NCBI GenBank assembly: GCA_020744425.1
Contig: JAGMUV010000009.1
Location: 1,550,001-1,614,000, forward strand
Origin: Dactylonectria macrodidyma
Lineage: Eukaryota; Ascomycota; Sordariomycetes; Hypocreales; Nectriaceae
Reading direction: 5' to 3'
DNA length: 64,000 bases
Program-made: the position numbers and the translations under genes
Notes under the pieces: generated by a model
Told to the model about the DNA's origin: nothing
The model's input: only the letters and a program-made list of their open reading frames with translations
The model's database searches: none
Shown: piece by piece, positions 1 through 11,231 of the stretch
Layout of the letters: the number at the start of each line of letters is the position of its first letter
Numbering within the stretch: position 1 is the first letter of the stretch

Positions 1-747
1 CCCGCCATCCATCCCACAAACCGCGCAAGAAGGAGGAGAAGAGCGAAGAAAGCTTGGCCCTTTGACCGGGCATGGTCGCAAGGCCCTGTAGCCCCAGGGA
101 AACGTGGCGGTGGTCAGTCGGGGCAGCTCATGATTGGCAAGGGATGGCACTAAGCTGTGCTATCGGACCAAGGAGGAGGCAACGCGTCCTTGCAAGGAGC
201 GGCCCAGGTACCAAAGCAGCGTTGGGCCAGGGGTGCGGAGTCTTATCCAGGAACACACCAGTCAGAGATGCAGCCGGTTGGGCCTTGCAAGATCCAGGGC
301 AGGGCTCCTTGCCAGGCCAGATCCAATCATGACTCCCACTGTGGATGCAAGGTACCAGGCACTGGTCAGGCACTTGTTGGATGCCGGGGCTAACTCCCAC
401 CGGGCCATTGGACTGCCCAAGGATGATGATGGATCCAGGGCGGGTGAGGTGACAGCGCACCAGGATCTCACCGGCGTCCAGCCAGCCAACGAAGCCGCAA
501 GCGTTCTCTGACAGAGATTTCCCGCCTGTCGAAAACTACAAGTCCCGCTCGAATCCGCTCGTTTGCTTCCTTCGCTTCTCCTCTCCAAGCTCTTGACGAC
601 TTGTTCACCCGTTCTCGCATTCTTTACAATCTTTGCGCTTTCAGCACCTCACTCTCATTACAACCACTTGCTTTCGGACTCGCTGAGCCAAACAACCCCC
701 CTTCACTCCACTTCAGAACTTTACTCGTCGTTCGACCAACCATCAAA
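1..747. other. non-coding left edge and 5' leader of the wall-protein gene
   Basis: No open frame here has family-like sequence or codon use; several overlapping frames exist on both strands, which is typical of GC-rich non-coding DNA. The last 200 bases or so are C/T-rich and probably contain the promoter and 5' leader of the gene starting at 748. An in-frame ATG at 601 exists but would add 49 residues ahead of a good signal peptide, so it is more likely leader. Confidence 0.5.
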
Positions 748-1317
748 ATGCGCTTCTCCGTCTTCTCCGTCGTCGCCGCCAGCTCGCTGGTCTCTGCCGC
801 CTACGAGGCTCCCGTTGATGAGGGCACCACCACTCTGACCTCGACCACCACCCATGTCATCACCTTGACCGCTTGCCCCGACTCTGTCGTCGACTGCCCT
901 TACCGCACCACCACCTCAACCGAGGTCATCATCACCACCTCCACGCCCGAGCCGGTTGTGACCCCCACCACCTCGTCCAGCTCCATCTACATCCCTCCCG
1001 TTGTCAACACCACCAGTGTCTACACCAGCGTCTACACCCCCATCTACACTCCTCCCGTCTCTTCCAAGGCTGTCAGCACCCACTACCCCATCAGCAACAC
1101 CACCACCAAGGGTCCCTACACCTACACTGCCCCCGCCGGCGGTGTCACCACCGTCATTTCTTATGAGGCTCCTGCCGGCACTACTGTTGTCGAGGGCGTG
1201 ACCAGCACTGCTCCCGCCACCGTTCCCACTGATGCTGCCGGTGCTGCCAGCGGCCTCGTCGCCAAGACTGGTGTTGTCGGTGCCGCCGTCGTGGCTGCCC
1301 TCGTCGCCCTGTACTAG
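748..1317 (+). CDS. GPI-anchored Ser/Thr-rich cell-wall protein
   Basis: A 189-residue protein. Residues 1-18 form a signal peptide (MRFSVFSVVAASSLVSAA). The body is rich in Thr, Ser, Pro and Val with many O-glycosylation-type TTST/TSTT stretches, N-T-T sequons, and a pair of cysteines in CPDSVVDC near residue 42. The last 20 residues (GVVGAAVVAALVALY end) are a hydrophobic tail preceded by small residues (DAAGAASG), the usual GPI attachment layout. The start at 748 was chosen over the in-frame ATG at 601 because it gives a proper signal peptide and has CATCAAA before it. It is likely transferred to the plasma membrane or wall glucan. It resembles small ascomycete GPI proteins such as clock-controlled CCG-6 types, but I cannot name an orthologue. 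No introns. Confidence 0.85.
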   Translation: MRFSVFSVVAASSLVSAAYEAPVDEGTTTLTSTTTHVITLTACPDSVVDCPYRTTTSTEVIITTSTPEPVVTPTTSSSSIYIPPVVNTTSVYTSVYTPIYTPPVSSKAVSTHYPISNTTTKGPYTYTAPAGGVTTVISYEAPAGTTVVEGVTSTAPATVPTDAAGAASGLVAKTGVVGAAVVAALVALY

Positions 1318-1922
1318 GCAACTAGGAACAATTTGGGACAATGACTTGTTTCTCACCTTTCTTCATTTCAACCTGTGAATAAAAAATTCTTCTCTGGGGA
1401 CGGACGTTTGGGGCATATTTTGATGGATTGGGGATTACTATTTTTTTTTTTTTTTTTGGGAGGCGAGAAATCAAGACTATTTCACCCCACGGGACTTCTG
1501 CCTTCTTAGCACTTGATCCCTTGCAGGTCATTGGAACTGGCGCACTATACCAACGTGGAGTTCTCTGAGGCAACGTGTGTGTGCACTGTTGCGCTTGTTC
1601 TGGAAGATACTAGGATGTGTACTCAAGCTAGGAAACGTAAGAGTTGCTCAACTTGATGACATTAGTACCGCGTACGTCTTGCCCTTGATGCTGTGCCGCT
1701 GGGTCTATTGTGAGGTGATGTAACCTTGACGTGTAAGGGTATGTACCTGATACAGTAGTCCGTAGTAGTAGGGAGGTTGGTGTTGACTATGTCTAGTTAA
1801 GCTTCGATGGTGCTTCTCTTCAATTCGCGCACGGTTTGCAACTAACTACTTAGTCGGTGAATGATGCGATTGGTTAGCCTCGCGTTGCCTCACATCCTCT
1901 TCGACACAGACCTCCATCTGTC
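1318..1922. other. 3' flank of the wall-protein gene
   Basis: No gene is seen. The stretch contains an A-rich run near 1378-1388 (AATAAAAAA, a plausible poly(A) signal for the gene ending at 1317) and a run of T at 1441-1457. Confidence 0.45.
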
Positions 1923-2026
1923 CATACAGACTCATCACATAGACTCATCACATAGACTCACCACATAGACTCACCACATAGACTCATCACACAGGCTCAT
2001 CACACGGGCTAATCACACAGACTCAT
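1923..2026 (+). repeat. minisatellite, eight 13-bp units
   Basis: Eight back-to-back copies of a 13-base unit, consensus CACATAGACTCAT, fill 104 bases with no insertion or deletion. Units start at 1923, 1936, 1949, 1962, 1975, 1988, 2001 and 2014. The inner copies differ by single bases (CTCAC for CTCAT), and the last three carry CACACAG or CACACGG. It lies in non-coding DNA about 600 bases past the wall-protein gene. Confidence 0.95.
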
Positions 2027-2850
2027 GACAGAGCAGCTTCTACTCCCTTGTTCCATGCTGCCTCATTCTCCTTGGACGCGCCAACCGGGACCAATTCGCC
2101 ACCTTGGATGTCATAGGACGGCAGACTTTTCTCAGGGACGTCGTCGCGTCGTCGCGTGACGTGTGTGGGTGCAAAGGGAGCTGCAAAGAGCTTCATTCAG
2201 CAGGACTTTCAACCTGCAGGACTGACTAATTGACGTATGGTGCGCTTTTCTTTCCCTTCCCTTGTCACGCCCGACACGCCTGGGTTACACGGAGGCGGAG
2301 CCCGTCGAGTGAGCTGAGTTTCGCCTCCATCGTTCCGAGCTCGGCTGCCGAGTAAGGCCAACCTACCTTACCTATGACACAGAGCCATGAGAGTAATATG
2401 GCAAATGAAGAGAAGCGTTTTCCCTTCCAGACATGTGTCAGCGGGCGTTGATGACACCCATTTGCCCATGCGAGATGCGAATTTCTCGATCCCCATGACC
2501 CCTCTTGCTTGCCCTCCCTCTTTCAGTGACAAGCTGAGGGCGCCGTGTCAGCAAGCATGATGGATGCGCCATGTCATGCGCTACTACGCACACCAACAGG
2601 CGCAACACACCCAAAAAGAAAAAGCCCCGCGATTCCGCAAGGTACTGCTACAGTACCAGCGGCAAGTAAGTTTAGTACCAACAGCACTTGCGAGAAGACG
2701 CAGTATGTACTTGAGAAAACACAGCATGTACTTGAGAGAGGTTGAAAAAGAAGACGATAGAATCCCCTTCCCACCAAAAAACAACAACAAAAAAACAAAA
2801 AAAACGATAAGTCGTAACAAAGGCAACAGCGGCAGCACGCTTTGACGCAC

Positions 2851-2877
2851 CCTCCTCCTCCTCCTCCTCCTCCTCCC
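2851..2877 (+). repeat. (CTC)n microsatellite
   Basis: An uninterrupted CCT/CTC trinucleotide run of about 27 bases in non-coding DNA. Confidence 0.9.
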
Positions 2878-5800
2878 ACCGGGCAGCAAAGAGGTCTCCG
2901 GTGGAGCAAAGATTCCCGCGAGGTAGGGTGACGTCTCATCGTTGTCGTCTCATCGTTGTCGTCTCTTTTGGCCTCCGCATCGCCGGTTGGTCCACTAATG
3001 AATTGATGAATGCGGCAAACTTGCTTGCACCAGCAGACATACAGTGACACAAGTGACACAAAGTGACACCTTCTTCCAGGCAACTATTTGCGGCAACCAT
3101 CTCGCCACGCATTGGCTCGGGCCTTTCGCGATGGACCCTGATCGCCGGTAGGGCTCTCGGGGGGGGAGGGGAAGGGAAGCGAAGGGAAGGGGGCATGACA
3201 TGTGCCGCCAGTCGATATTGGAGTCTATGTCACCATCGAGTCTTATGTCACCATCGAGCATTGAGGCGTCCTTTTCGACGTCCGTTTGCGGCTGCTTGCA
3301 GCTTCATGATTCAAGTGGTTGCAGCTCCTTCCATGGGCAGCCCGGCCAAGCGGGAGGCGGGTGATGCTACTACTTCGAGGGCCTAGCACCCTGTTTCCTT
3401 TTTGTTTCCCAGGCCCTTTACCGTAGGAGTGTAAGTGGATCGCCATTGCTCAACATCAGTTTTTCTAGACCCCTTGTGAAGTTATTCGACTTTGAAAGGC
3501 ATGGCTTTTTTGGGGGTTTTTCTCTTTTTTTTTTCTCCTTTTTTTTTTTCTTCAGGGGCTTTTGTCTGCAATCTTTTTGATTTTCCCACTAAGAATGTCT
3601 AGCTGCCCCTTTTCCCGTGTGCGGCTCTCTCTGATCTGTCTGTTCTGACTTTTGAGTTTGTTCAGCCGCTCATCGTATAGTCGACGTTTTTGTTTCCCTG
3701 CATCCTATCCCCGCTTGCCGGCCCGCACCCGAATACCACCTACCTAGGCTAAATAGTTAGTTGAACTATGTACTCTATAGTCATCGAATGATATTTCGTG
3801 ATCCCTGAAGAGCTGACTGCCAACCCTGCCTAAGAGAGCAACTCGTGCACTGCTGGGGCTGTAATAAAGAGACTGCTCCTTCGCGCCAGCATCGTCAATA
3901 CCCCTGCCCACATCCACCTGCTTGTCCAGTGTTGACCTATTGTGGAGAAGATATTTGTCTCCAAGGCTCCGAGTCCGCAAGAACAAGTCTCCATCGTGCC
4001 TGTTCCCGCCTCCCAAAGGGCGAAGGCTAGCCTTCCTTGCCACCCGCACCCGTAATTAGTTTCCAGCTTTCCGCATACAACGCATCAATTCCCGTTATTG
4101 CAGGGGGTCGAAACTGCAACCTTGGGGTCACCACTCTCTGAGGCTCCGACCGATGTGAACACATTTTGAGCTAAGATTTGACCACAATTTCCCTTCTCTC
4201 CGGCGGCTTGAGTTTCCCCTGACCTCTCATAGTGGAGGTAGGCTTCTGGCGCTCAAGGACATTGACCTATCGCGCACATCTTGCAAAGGCTGTCGTTGGG
4301 TTGTGCTGGGTTGAAGCAGTTATGGACCGCGTTGTGTTGGCAGAGGCCGTTGGCATAGTTGACGGGGCCTGCCGCGTCTTCAATGGATTTTGCTCTGGCC
4401 GAGACGTGGATGCCGTCCTTAGATATACGGCGCATCGAGTATGCCATTGCGTAAGAGGTTGGCTCCAGACAAGCAAGGTTGGCGAGACGTCCCGGAGTAT
4501 CAGTGAACGAGCGTTATAGCTGTTGGAAGGTTTAACAAGGATTTGCTGACGGCTATGTGTGGTGAAGCCAGGTGAGAAGAGGCGAGGCGTGGCAGGTGAT
4601 GCGAGGTGTGGCGAGGTGAAGCAAGGCGGCACTGAATAGAGTACAGAGGGGGCAATCAATGACAGCAACCACCCAACCAGAGCAGGAAATAAAAGATGAT
4701 TGAAGAAAGATGCTGAAGATGAGAAAGGAAAAAGACAGGAAACGAGAGTACAATGGGCTCCTTTTCAACCTGGAGGCACCCGAGCTGTCAGTTGTCATGA
4801 ATCGCCCGGGGGCTGACCATGGTTATGTAGGTAGGGCTGAACGACTTGAACAAAGATGAGAGAGGCAGGCCATGCATCATCCGCACCACGGCGCCCAGCA
4901 CCATGCCGCAACGTCCCGCACGTCTTGACCTCGTTAGCGGGGACCTTCGGCTTTTATGGGCCGCAGAGGGTCCAATCGACGGACTTGACCTGGAGTGTAC
5001 ATGGCATGTGTATGTATTGTGCCGGGGGTGCTATAAGCCGGCACCGGGGATCATATGCGGCTTTGTCGGGCGAGCTGTCCTCTAGTCGGCTTTGTCCACT
5101 ACACATTCGCTGACGAGGCTGCCTACAACAAAGTTCGCTTCTCCATTGCGGCTAGGTGAGGTCGCACTCGGACTTGGTTACGACGAACGAGTACCGGAAG
5201 AGGGATCTTTGTTTTCTCAGCACCGCCAGAGCACGTTATGCGGTTGGCCAGCACTCAAGTCGTTGACGCGGGATGTCCCATGGTCCTCGCGCAGATGCGT
5301 CTGGGGCTTGTCTCGCACCCCGTAGCTTCTGGAAGTGGCCGTGGACATACGTACCCCGACTCCAACGGTCGGGACACTGAGATAGACGGCCATGGTGACA
5401 AGTTGGGTCGTGCAAGCTGGGGGGACACCTGGTGGTCATCACCATCATCGGTATCGCACACCCGCCACGTCTCAAAGTCCCATGTCATAGTCTAGGTGGG
5501 CGAGAACGGCATCATGGTCATGGCACGGCATTGCGGGATCCTGTCGGCGGAGCATCCATCATCTATTCGCCTTCATACTTCGTAGTTGGCAGTTCTCTCC
5601 CGAACCCACTATGGGGCTCCCGCGAGGCGACAAGAGAGGTTGTTCCAATAGCGAGGCGATGAGACGTTGATGCGGCGCGAGGTGGGCATGCAATCATGCC
5701 CTTTCAAGCAACACGACGCAAGCAAGGTGTTGAGCCTTGGTCCAACCCCCGGTTCTTAGTCCTGGTCATATTATTAGCAGTGATTAGTCTGCAGCATCTA

Positions 5801-6102
5801 GTTTGAAGTCTCTAGTCTGCCGTCTGCAGCATGATCCGAACTCCATGCCCATGTCACGGGGGTCCAGCGCGGCTAATATCTGCATCGAGCGGAGAGAAGT
5901 GTTGGCTCAAGGATCCCGATCAGTATCAGGATTAGCGCCCGCCAGTATCAGGATTGGGATGAGGGGGTTCTCACTTCACAAACACCATCAAGGTTTCCCA
6001 ATCTCGACATGGAGCTGTCAATCGGAGCTGTCAACTTTGGTCAGAAACCTGCGTGTGCAGTTTACTATCATTCGCGCCCCTCGCGTACTGGTGGCCAGGC
6101 TC

Positions 6103-6175
6103 GTGGTCATGGTCATGGCAACGGGTTCATGATTATGGCCATGAACTCATGTTCATGGCTGTGGTCATGGTCATG
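6103..6175 (+). repeat. GGTCATG-rich repeat with 15-bp direct repeats
   Basis: The 15-mer GTGGTCATGGTCATG occurs exactly at 6103-6117 and 6161-6175. Between them GTTCATG (6125-6131) and CATGAAC (6140-6146) form a short inverted repeat. The function is unknown. Confidence 0.85.
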
Positions 6176-6688
6176 AGCCCTCCGCCGATCCGGCCAGACC
6201 AGACACAGAGCAAGAAGCTGTCACTTCCCCGCAACTCAGGGGGACTTGGGCGAGGGCGCTCTCCGCTCTCCACCCTCACACTGGATTTCCCGCAAGTGCC
6301 CAGTCTGCAGGACCTCAATTGCGTCAAACCACTGCTGAACTGTACATAAACTGATATCTGACGGCTCCTCTGCTGCGCACCTCGCGCCTCCCGCGCCTTG
6401 ATTGGATGGCTGCCGTGAGCTTGCGAGGTGTGGCGGGGTCAGAGGGACTCCTCATTGTTTGTCTGTTCTCCGTGCCGGCCACCAACAGTGGTTTCTGTCT
6501 CCGTTGCCCCCGACGCCCCATCTCTTTGCGTTTTGCGCACCTTGGTTGAGGTGGTGCACGGAGGAGTAGGAAGGTCCTTTTCAGAGAGACCCGCCGGTTG
6601 TTTGAGGGCCTACTAAGGCACCAATCCCTTGGCGTGGGGCGCACCAATATCATCGTGGGATGATCCCCATCCACTTCCTCCTCCTCAC

Positions 6689-6724
6689 CATGGACCACCA
6701 TGGACAGCCATGGATCACCATGGC
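6689..6724. repeat. four CCATGG palindromes spaced exactly 10 bp
   Basis: CCATGG occurs at 6689, 6699, 6709 and 6719, separated by four-base spacers (ACCA, ACAG, ATCA). The 10-bp period puts all palindromes on one face of the helix. This could be simple-sequence drift or a protein-binding array. Confidence 0.85.
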
Positions 6725-9700
6725 CGCCGTGCCCACTCCTATGACTGTCATGAACACTCTCACCCTCCCTGTATGCTTCCTTCGATAGCATTAGTCCCTG
6801 AGAGCGTGGAGCACTGCCCCCTTCTTCTGGCATTAGGGGGCGGTGTTATCTCCATATTGTATAGCGTGAGCCGAGCTGCACCGATTCACTTGCATCAGAT
6901 CGATCACCTTCTTTTCCCTGCGGCTGAACGCAAGCCATCTCTTCCCATGCTGTTGGTTACACACGGTACGAATTCATACGCATCGGTGGTGTGGCCAAGC
7001 CCCAAGGGAATTCTGGGCCATCGAGCCGGACCCTTGCCCCCTGCCATGCCGCTGCGCAGGGCCAGCAAGCAAGAAGCGAAGCAAGCCAGCTTGCTGGCTC
7101 TTTTGGGCTTCCTGTGTTCTTGTCCGCCGTTGACGGCCCACAAGCCTTTTGTATGTGGTGGAGTCTATGTGACAACCACTGACAGCACTGCCGGCGGCAA
7201 TAAGCGGCTTGACCCAGAGCCATCCGTCGCTCTACGCGGTTGGCCGAGGGAATGATTGTCCTGCGTCGTGCCTCTTCTTGGGGGCCTTTCTGAGGCTGCT
7301 TCCCGTCAGGGCCAGACGCATGAGAAGAGAGGCGAGGTCCGCAATCGAAAAGCCTGTTAACAAGCCACCATGCAGATGAATCTGTAGCCAAGAGCGTGTC
7401 ACAATGCTGGGCTCGCTCCATCGAGTTTAACTGCCAAGGGTCTTGCCATGTCGTACGACTTCTCTCTGGAGAGCCCGGCCTCTTGGAATCACGTCCCCAG
7501 ATTGGTCTCATCACAATCGGTACAGACTTCCCATCATCGTGGCTGACGGGGTTCCTCTTCCTGTCAACTTTCTCGGCCAATTAGACCGATAAAACTCCTC
7601 TCAATGCGAGCTAAACCATTCACGGTTATTCTTGCTTGCTCTAGCGCCACTCGTGTTTGGCTGCGACTCTGCCAAATCAATCCCCTAATTCGCTTGTGGT
7701 CAAGAGAGCAGCAACCAGGCCATCACCCGATGAAAGGTCAATACGTACTATACTTCCTGTATAACTAGACATCTAGCCAGTTCCTTTTTCGTAAGCTCCA
7801 TTGTGGTCAGCGGAGTTGCTCTCCATGGCATCCCGGAATTATGGGGTTCAAAGTTCATTACCCAGCGTCGAGAGCGCCGTTGCCCAAAACACGGCTGCAT
7901 GGCTTGGGTCATTCTGCTGCATCATGTTTGGAGTTGTGTGTTGTGTAATGTACTCCTTACCATGCATAACCCCCCTGTTGAGACAAGAGCAAGCTGCGGG
8001 CAATGACGAGGTTGGTTGCAGCACCGAGGGTGGATATCCACAGCCCAGATATCAGAGGAGGGACTCGCATGTACATGCTCGGCTGCGGTTAGTTGCTCAC
8101 TGCCGCTGTGGGTTTTTGGGATCGCCGTCCTGTCGGCCAGTGGTTTTGGTACCGGCTTGGCAATAAATCATGCCTGAGGGGAAATACACACCCGTTTCGT
8201 TTTGGTTCGAGGAGGCTGAGGCAAGTTAGAAAATCAAACCGTGCCCTACGGGCGGGAGCTTCGGCCCTGAACATCCATCCGCGTCATCGTGGCTGCAATC
8301 GCCTAAATGCTGACCGAGCAAACGATTGCTATTTGTTGGTCATATTCAGATATGATCATTTTCAGTCAGATTTCATCATTTTCTGGTGAGACTGAATGCC
8401 AGCTTGCCACAGCTGGACGCGACGATGGTGACATTGACTCAGGGCCACGGCACCCTGGAAGCGGGGGACCTGTCGCTACCCAGGGCTGATGAGGCTGTCG
8501 ATTCTCAGCGAGGTAGCCTAAACTGGGCCAATATCAGGCCACTCTGCGCGACTCATCCTGCCAGTTGATTAAGCCGGGGTTTGAAGGTCTCGTGGCTCGA
8601 GGCGCTCATCAAAGCTGGTAGTCTGACATTAGGTCCTGCACCTTGTGCCCACGACTATCATGGTGTAGCCAACGCCCAAGATTGCTGACTGTGATGGTGG
8701 CAATATCGGGGTAGCTTGCAGTTGTTCCACTGATATCTGTTGGTAATACGGCAGTACTAGCCCTCAAAGGTGGAGCCCAGGTGCACATCGGACTCATCTC
8801 ATGGGGCTGGTGTGGTTCGTGGGTACTGAGGCCTTTGATACTGATATTCTCAGCACACGAATTCTAGGTAACAATGAAACTACTCAAGGATTGCAGCAAG
8901 CATAGAATCCACGAAAGATGTCCGTTGTGTTGGTAAGGGAAGTTGAGCCGCCGCCTCTGCAAGTAGATCCACATTGATGTGCCCAGCGACGGCGAGTTTC
9001 GATGGCATCTGTTGGATACGCCACACGCCCCTGGACTAGTAGTTGTTTGATGGCATAGAAGAGGAGCTCCTTGTTTCCTTCTCACCAGTAGAAGTATGGT
9101 TGGTGTTATCAGCAGTCTCGTGTGTTTGATATGTTGGTACAGATACCGCAAGAAGGCAACCCTAGGCGCCTTGCCTAGTGGAACCTCACAAGGTGAATAA
9201 CTATAACGAATCGTGGGTAGCCCGAACGAGTCGAAAGGAATGTTACAGCATCCATGATCCTTGCGGCGGTCTTAATTCAGAATCGGATCACGAGTGGTCG
9301 GTGGCCATGCACGGTTGCGGTCGACGAATATTGAGCTGCTCGTTCGGCGTTGGCGATTTGGAAATTATTCGTTGAACTGTATCAGGGGTAAGTCTGGTTT
9401 GCTCCTATCCCTGTAACTCGGTTGCCCACGGGATTATCCTGCGAGAACATGGGCCAGCTACAGAACCAGAGACTCAAACCCACGTCAACAATGTCGGAAT
9501 CACCATCGTTAGCAAGACAGACGTGGTAAGAGCTTAGCCCAAGGGGGAGGGGTGGACCCCGGTGAGTTGGCAAATGAAAGCTAGAGCAGGAAGCACCCGC
9601 CACATGATCGATGCTCGTTCGCTAAGGTATCGATTTGGGGCGTGCCATTGATGGTTTTCGTAGAATCTGGGTGTCGGGGGAGTTGTGGTCCATGGGGAGA

Positions 9701-10562
9701 AAGATTTCGGCGATGGTCCCTCACCAGGGACGGCAATGAAACACCGGCTGCAAAGAGTTGGTATGACGGCATATGAAGTGATACAGAGGGCTACAAACAA
9801 ATTCTGAATCTGGGGACGAAGAAGCCAGGATCATGGATCGGGCAATGTGTGATGATGTGTAGTTGAGGCTCTGGGAGAATTGGCGAGGATCGACGAAACC
9901 TAAAGCTTCATAATGCACGTGCCACCCCTTAGTTCACACTTGGAAGGAAGGAAGAGAATAAATGGATAGCGCGGATGGTTTGAAATTGGAAGGAGGATAA
10001 TAGTCTAGCTTCACCCGCCTACAGGTGGACGAGGTACAGTAGGGCCGGGTAAAATGATAATTCTCCACGCTGGACTTGGCTCTTTTGGATTTCAAGAAGC
10101 GTGAACAGAGAGTTCATAGGTCAAAATATCATCTTTTCTCACATTTAGCCTAGTAGACCATGTGGCCAACCAATCACCATTGCGACGAGACGAAACCCCA
10201 CGGTCCCTCCGCTCTTTCGTTATAACTTCCGATGGTGAGAGAGGCCTACAAACGAAGCCCGATGTCAAGATCGGGCTTGCATTCCCCAGTTTCCTGCAGA
10301 GATTCGGGCATAACGAAGTGATGAAGTCTATTTGGCCGGCATACGCTCTCCTTGCATTGAACGGCAAGCAATCCTCTGTTCCCTGGCGGCCCTACTGCCC
10401 GATCGAGGAGAAGTGCTGGACCGTTTGATACCACTGGCCCCACTGGTGCGTTCTGGACTCGGGGCAGTGCCATGCTGGAACCCTGGGATGCTCGCCCAAG
10501 ACTCAAGTTGACGTCAGGTCCCGGTATTGTCGGGCGTCAAGCCAAGGAAATGGGAATCGTTT

Positions 10563-11231
10563 TTAGGGTTGTGAGCTGCCTGAAAAGTTGATACTTTGAC
10601 TTTGGTCACCTTCATTCTCCCGGTCCGTCGCCACATTCTTGTCCAGCTTTGCTTGCTCCTCGTCGATCTTGGCCTGATTGCCGTCTCCTTGAGCGAGCTC
10701 GATTTGGAGAGCGAGAACCTGTAGCTCCAGTTTCAAAACTTTATTCTTGATCTTTCTATTGCTGGTGTTAGTCTTCATGCGAGGTATCGGAGCCTGTTCT
10801 GGACTCCTCGTGGTTGGTGCCGGACATTGGCAAACTTACCCAGTCTGCAGGGCTATACCATCATCGGAGTCTTCTCCCACCTGATCAATTGCATCATTAA
10901 AGCCTCCAGCATCCGTCTCAGCGGCTTCGGCTGTCTCCCGAGCCGCCTTGAGGATAGCGAGGTCATTTGCGCTGACGCCTGCTAGGTTTGCTCGGAACTC
11001 TTCGACCTAACATTATGTCAGACATGGCCGAACTATCAAACTTGCAGTCCATTTGGAAGAGCGTACAGGAAATTTTGCAGCGACCTCTTTGAGGGAATTG
11101 CCAGCAAGACCATCGGAGATTTGGAACTGGACGTAGTCCTGAACTTGCAGAAGATCGGCCCGCTTATGGCTCGGCAATGCGATCGCCGAGGCGGCTAGCG
11201 ATACGAATAGCATAGCCTTTGAGAGATACAT
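10563..11231 (-). CDS. small secreted cysteine-free protein with Kex2-type site and coiled coil
   Basis: A three-exon gene: 11231-11067, 11006-10840 and 10755-10563 (minus). Introns have GTACGC...TTAG and GTAAGT...CTAAC...ATAG signals, and frames join cleanly to 174 residues. Residues 1-18 are a signal peptide (MYLSKAMLFVSLAASAIA), followed at once by LPSHKR, a Lys-Arg pair suited to Kex2 cleavage. The mature part has no cysteine. The middle is Ala/Glu/Asp-rich and acidic. Residues around 112-150 form a heptad-like amphipathic helix (KNKVLKLELQVLALQIELA), and the tail is Gln/Asn/Ser-rich. I recognise it only as the type of small secreted protein common in plant- and insect-associated sordariomycetes. 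A secreted effector-like role is inference. It is an isolated gene in a gene-poor stretch. Confidence 0.78.

Larger units (their letters stand above)
2027..10562. other. gene-poor region of about 8.5 kb
   Basis: I find no frame that reads like a conserved protein on either strand and no credible splice-joined gene. Visible content is simple sequence: a (CTC)n run at 2851-2877, a T-rich tract at 3488-3551, a degenerate GCGAGGTG-type run at 4570-4630, GGTCATG repeats at 6103-6175, and four phased CCATGG palindromes at 6689-6724. Small fast-evolving or non-coding RNA genes cannot be excluded by eye. Confidence 0.5.

Noticed and set aside
6629..7255. 208-codon frame in the gene-poor region
   Set aside because: It includes the CCATGG repeat and shows no protein-family features or splice context.
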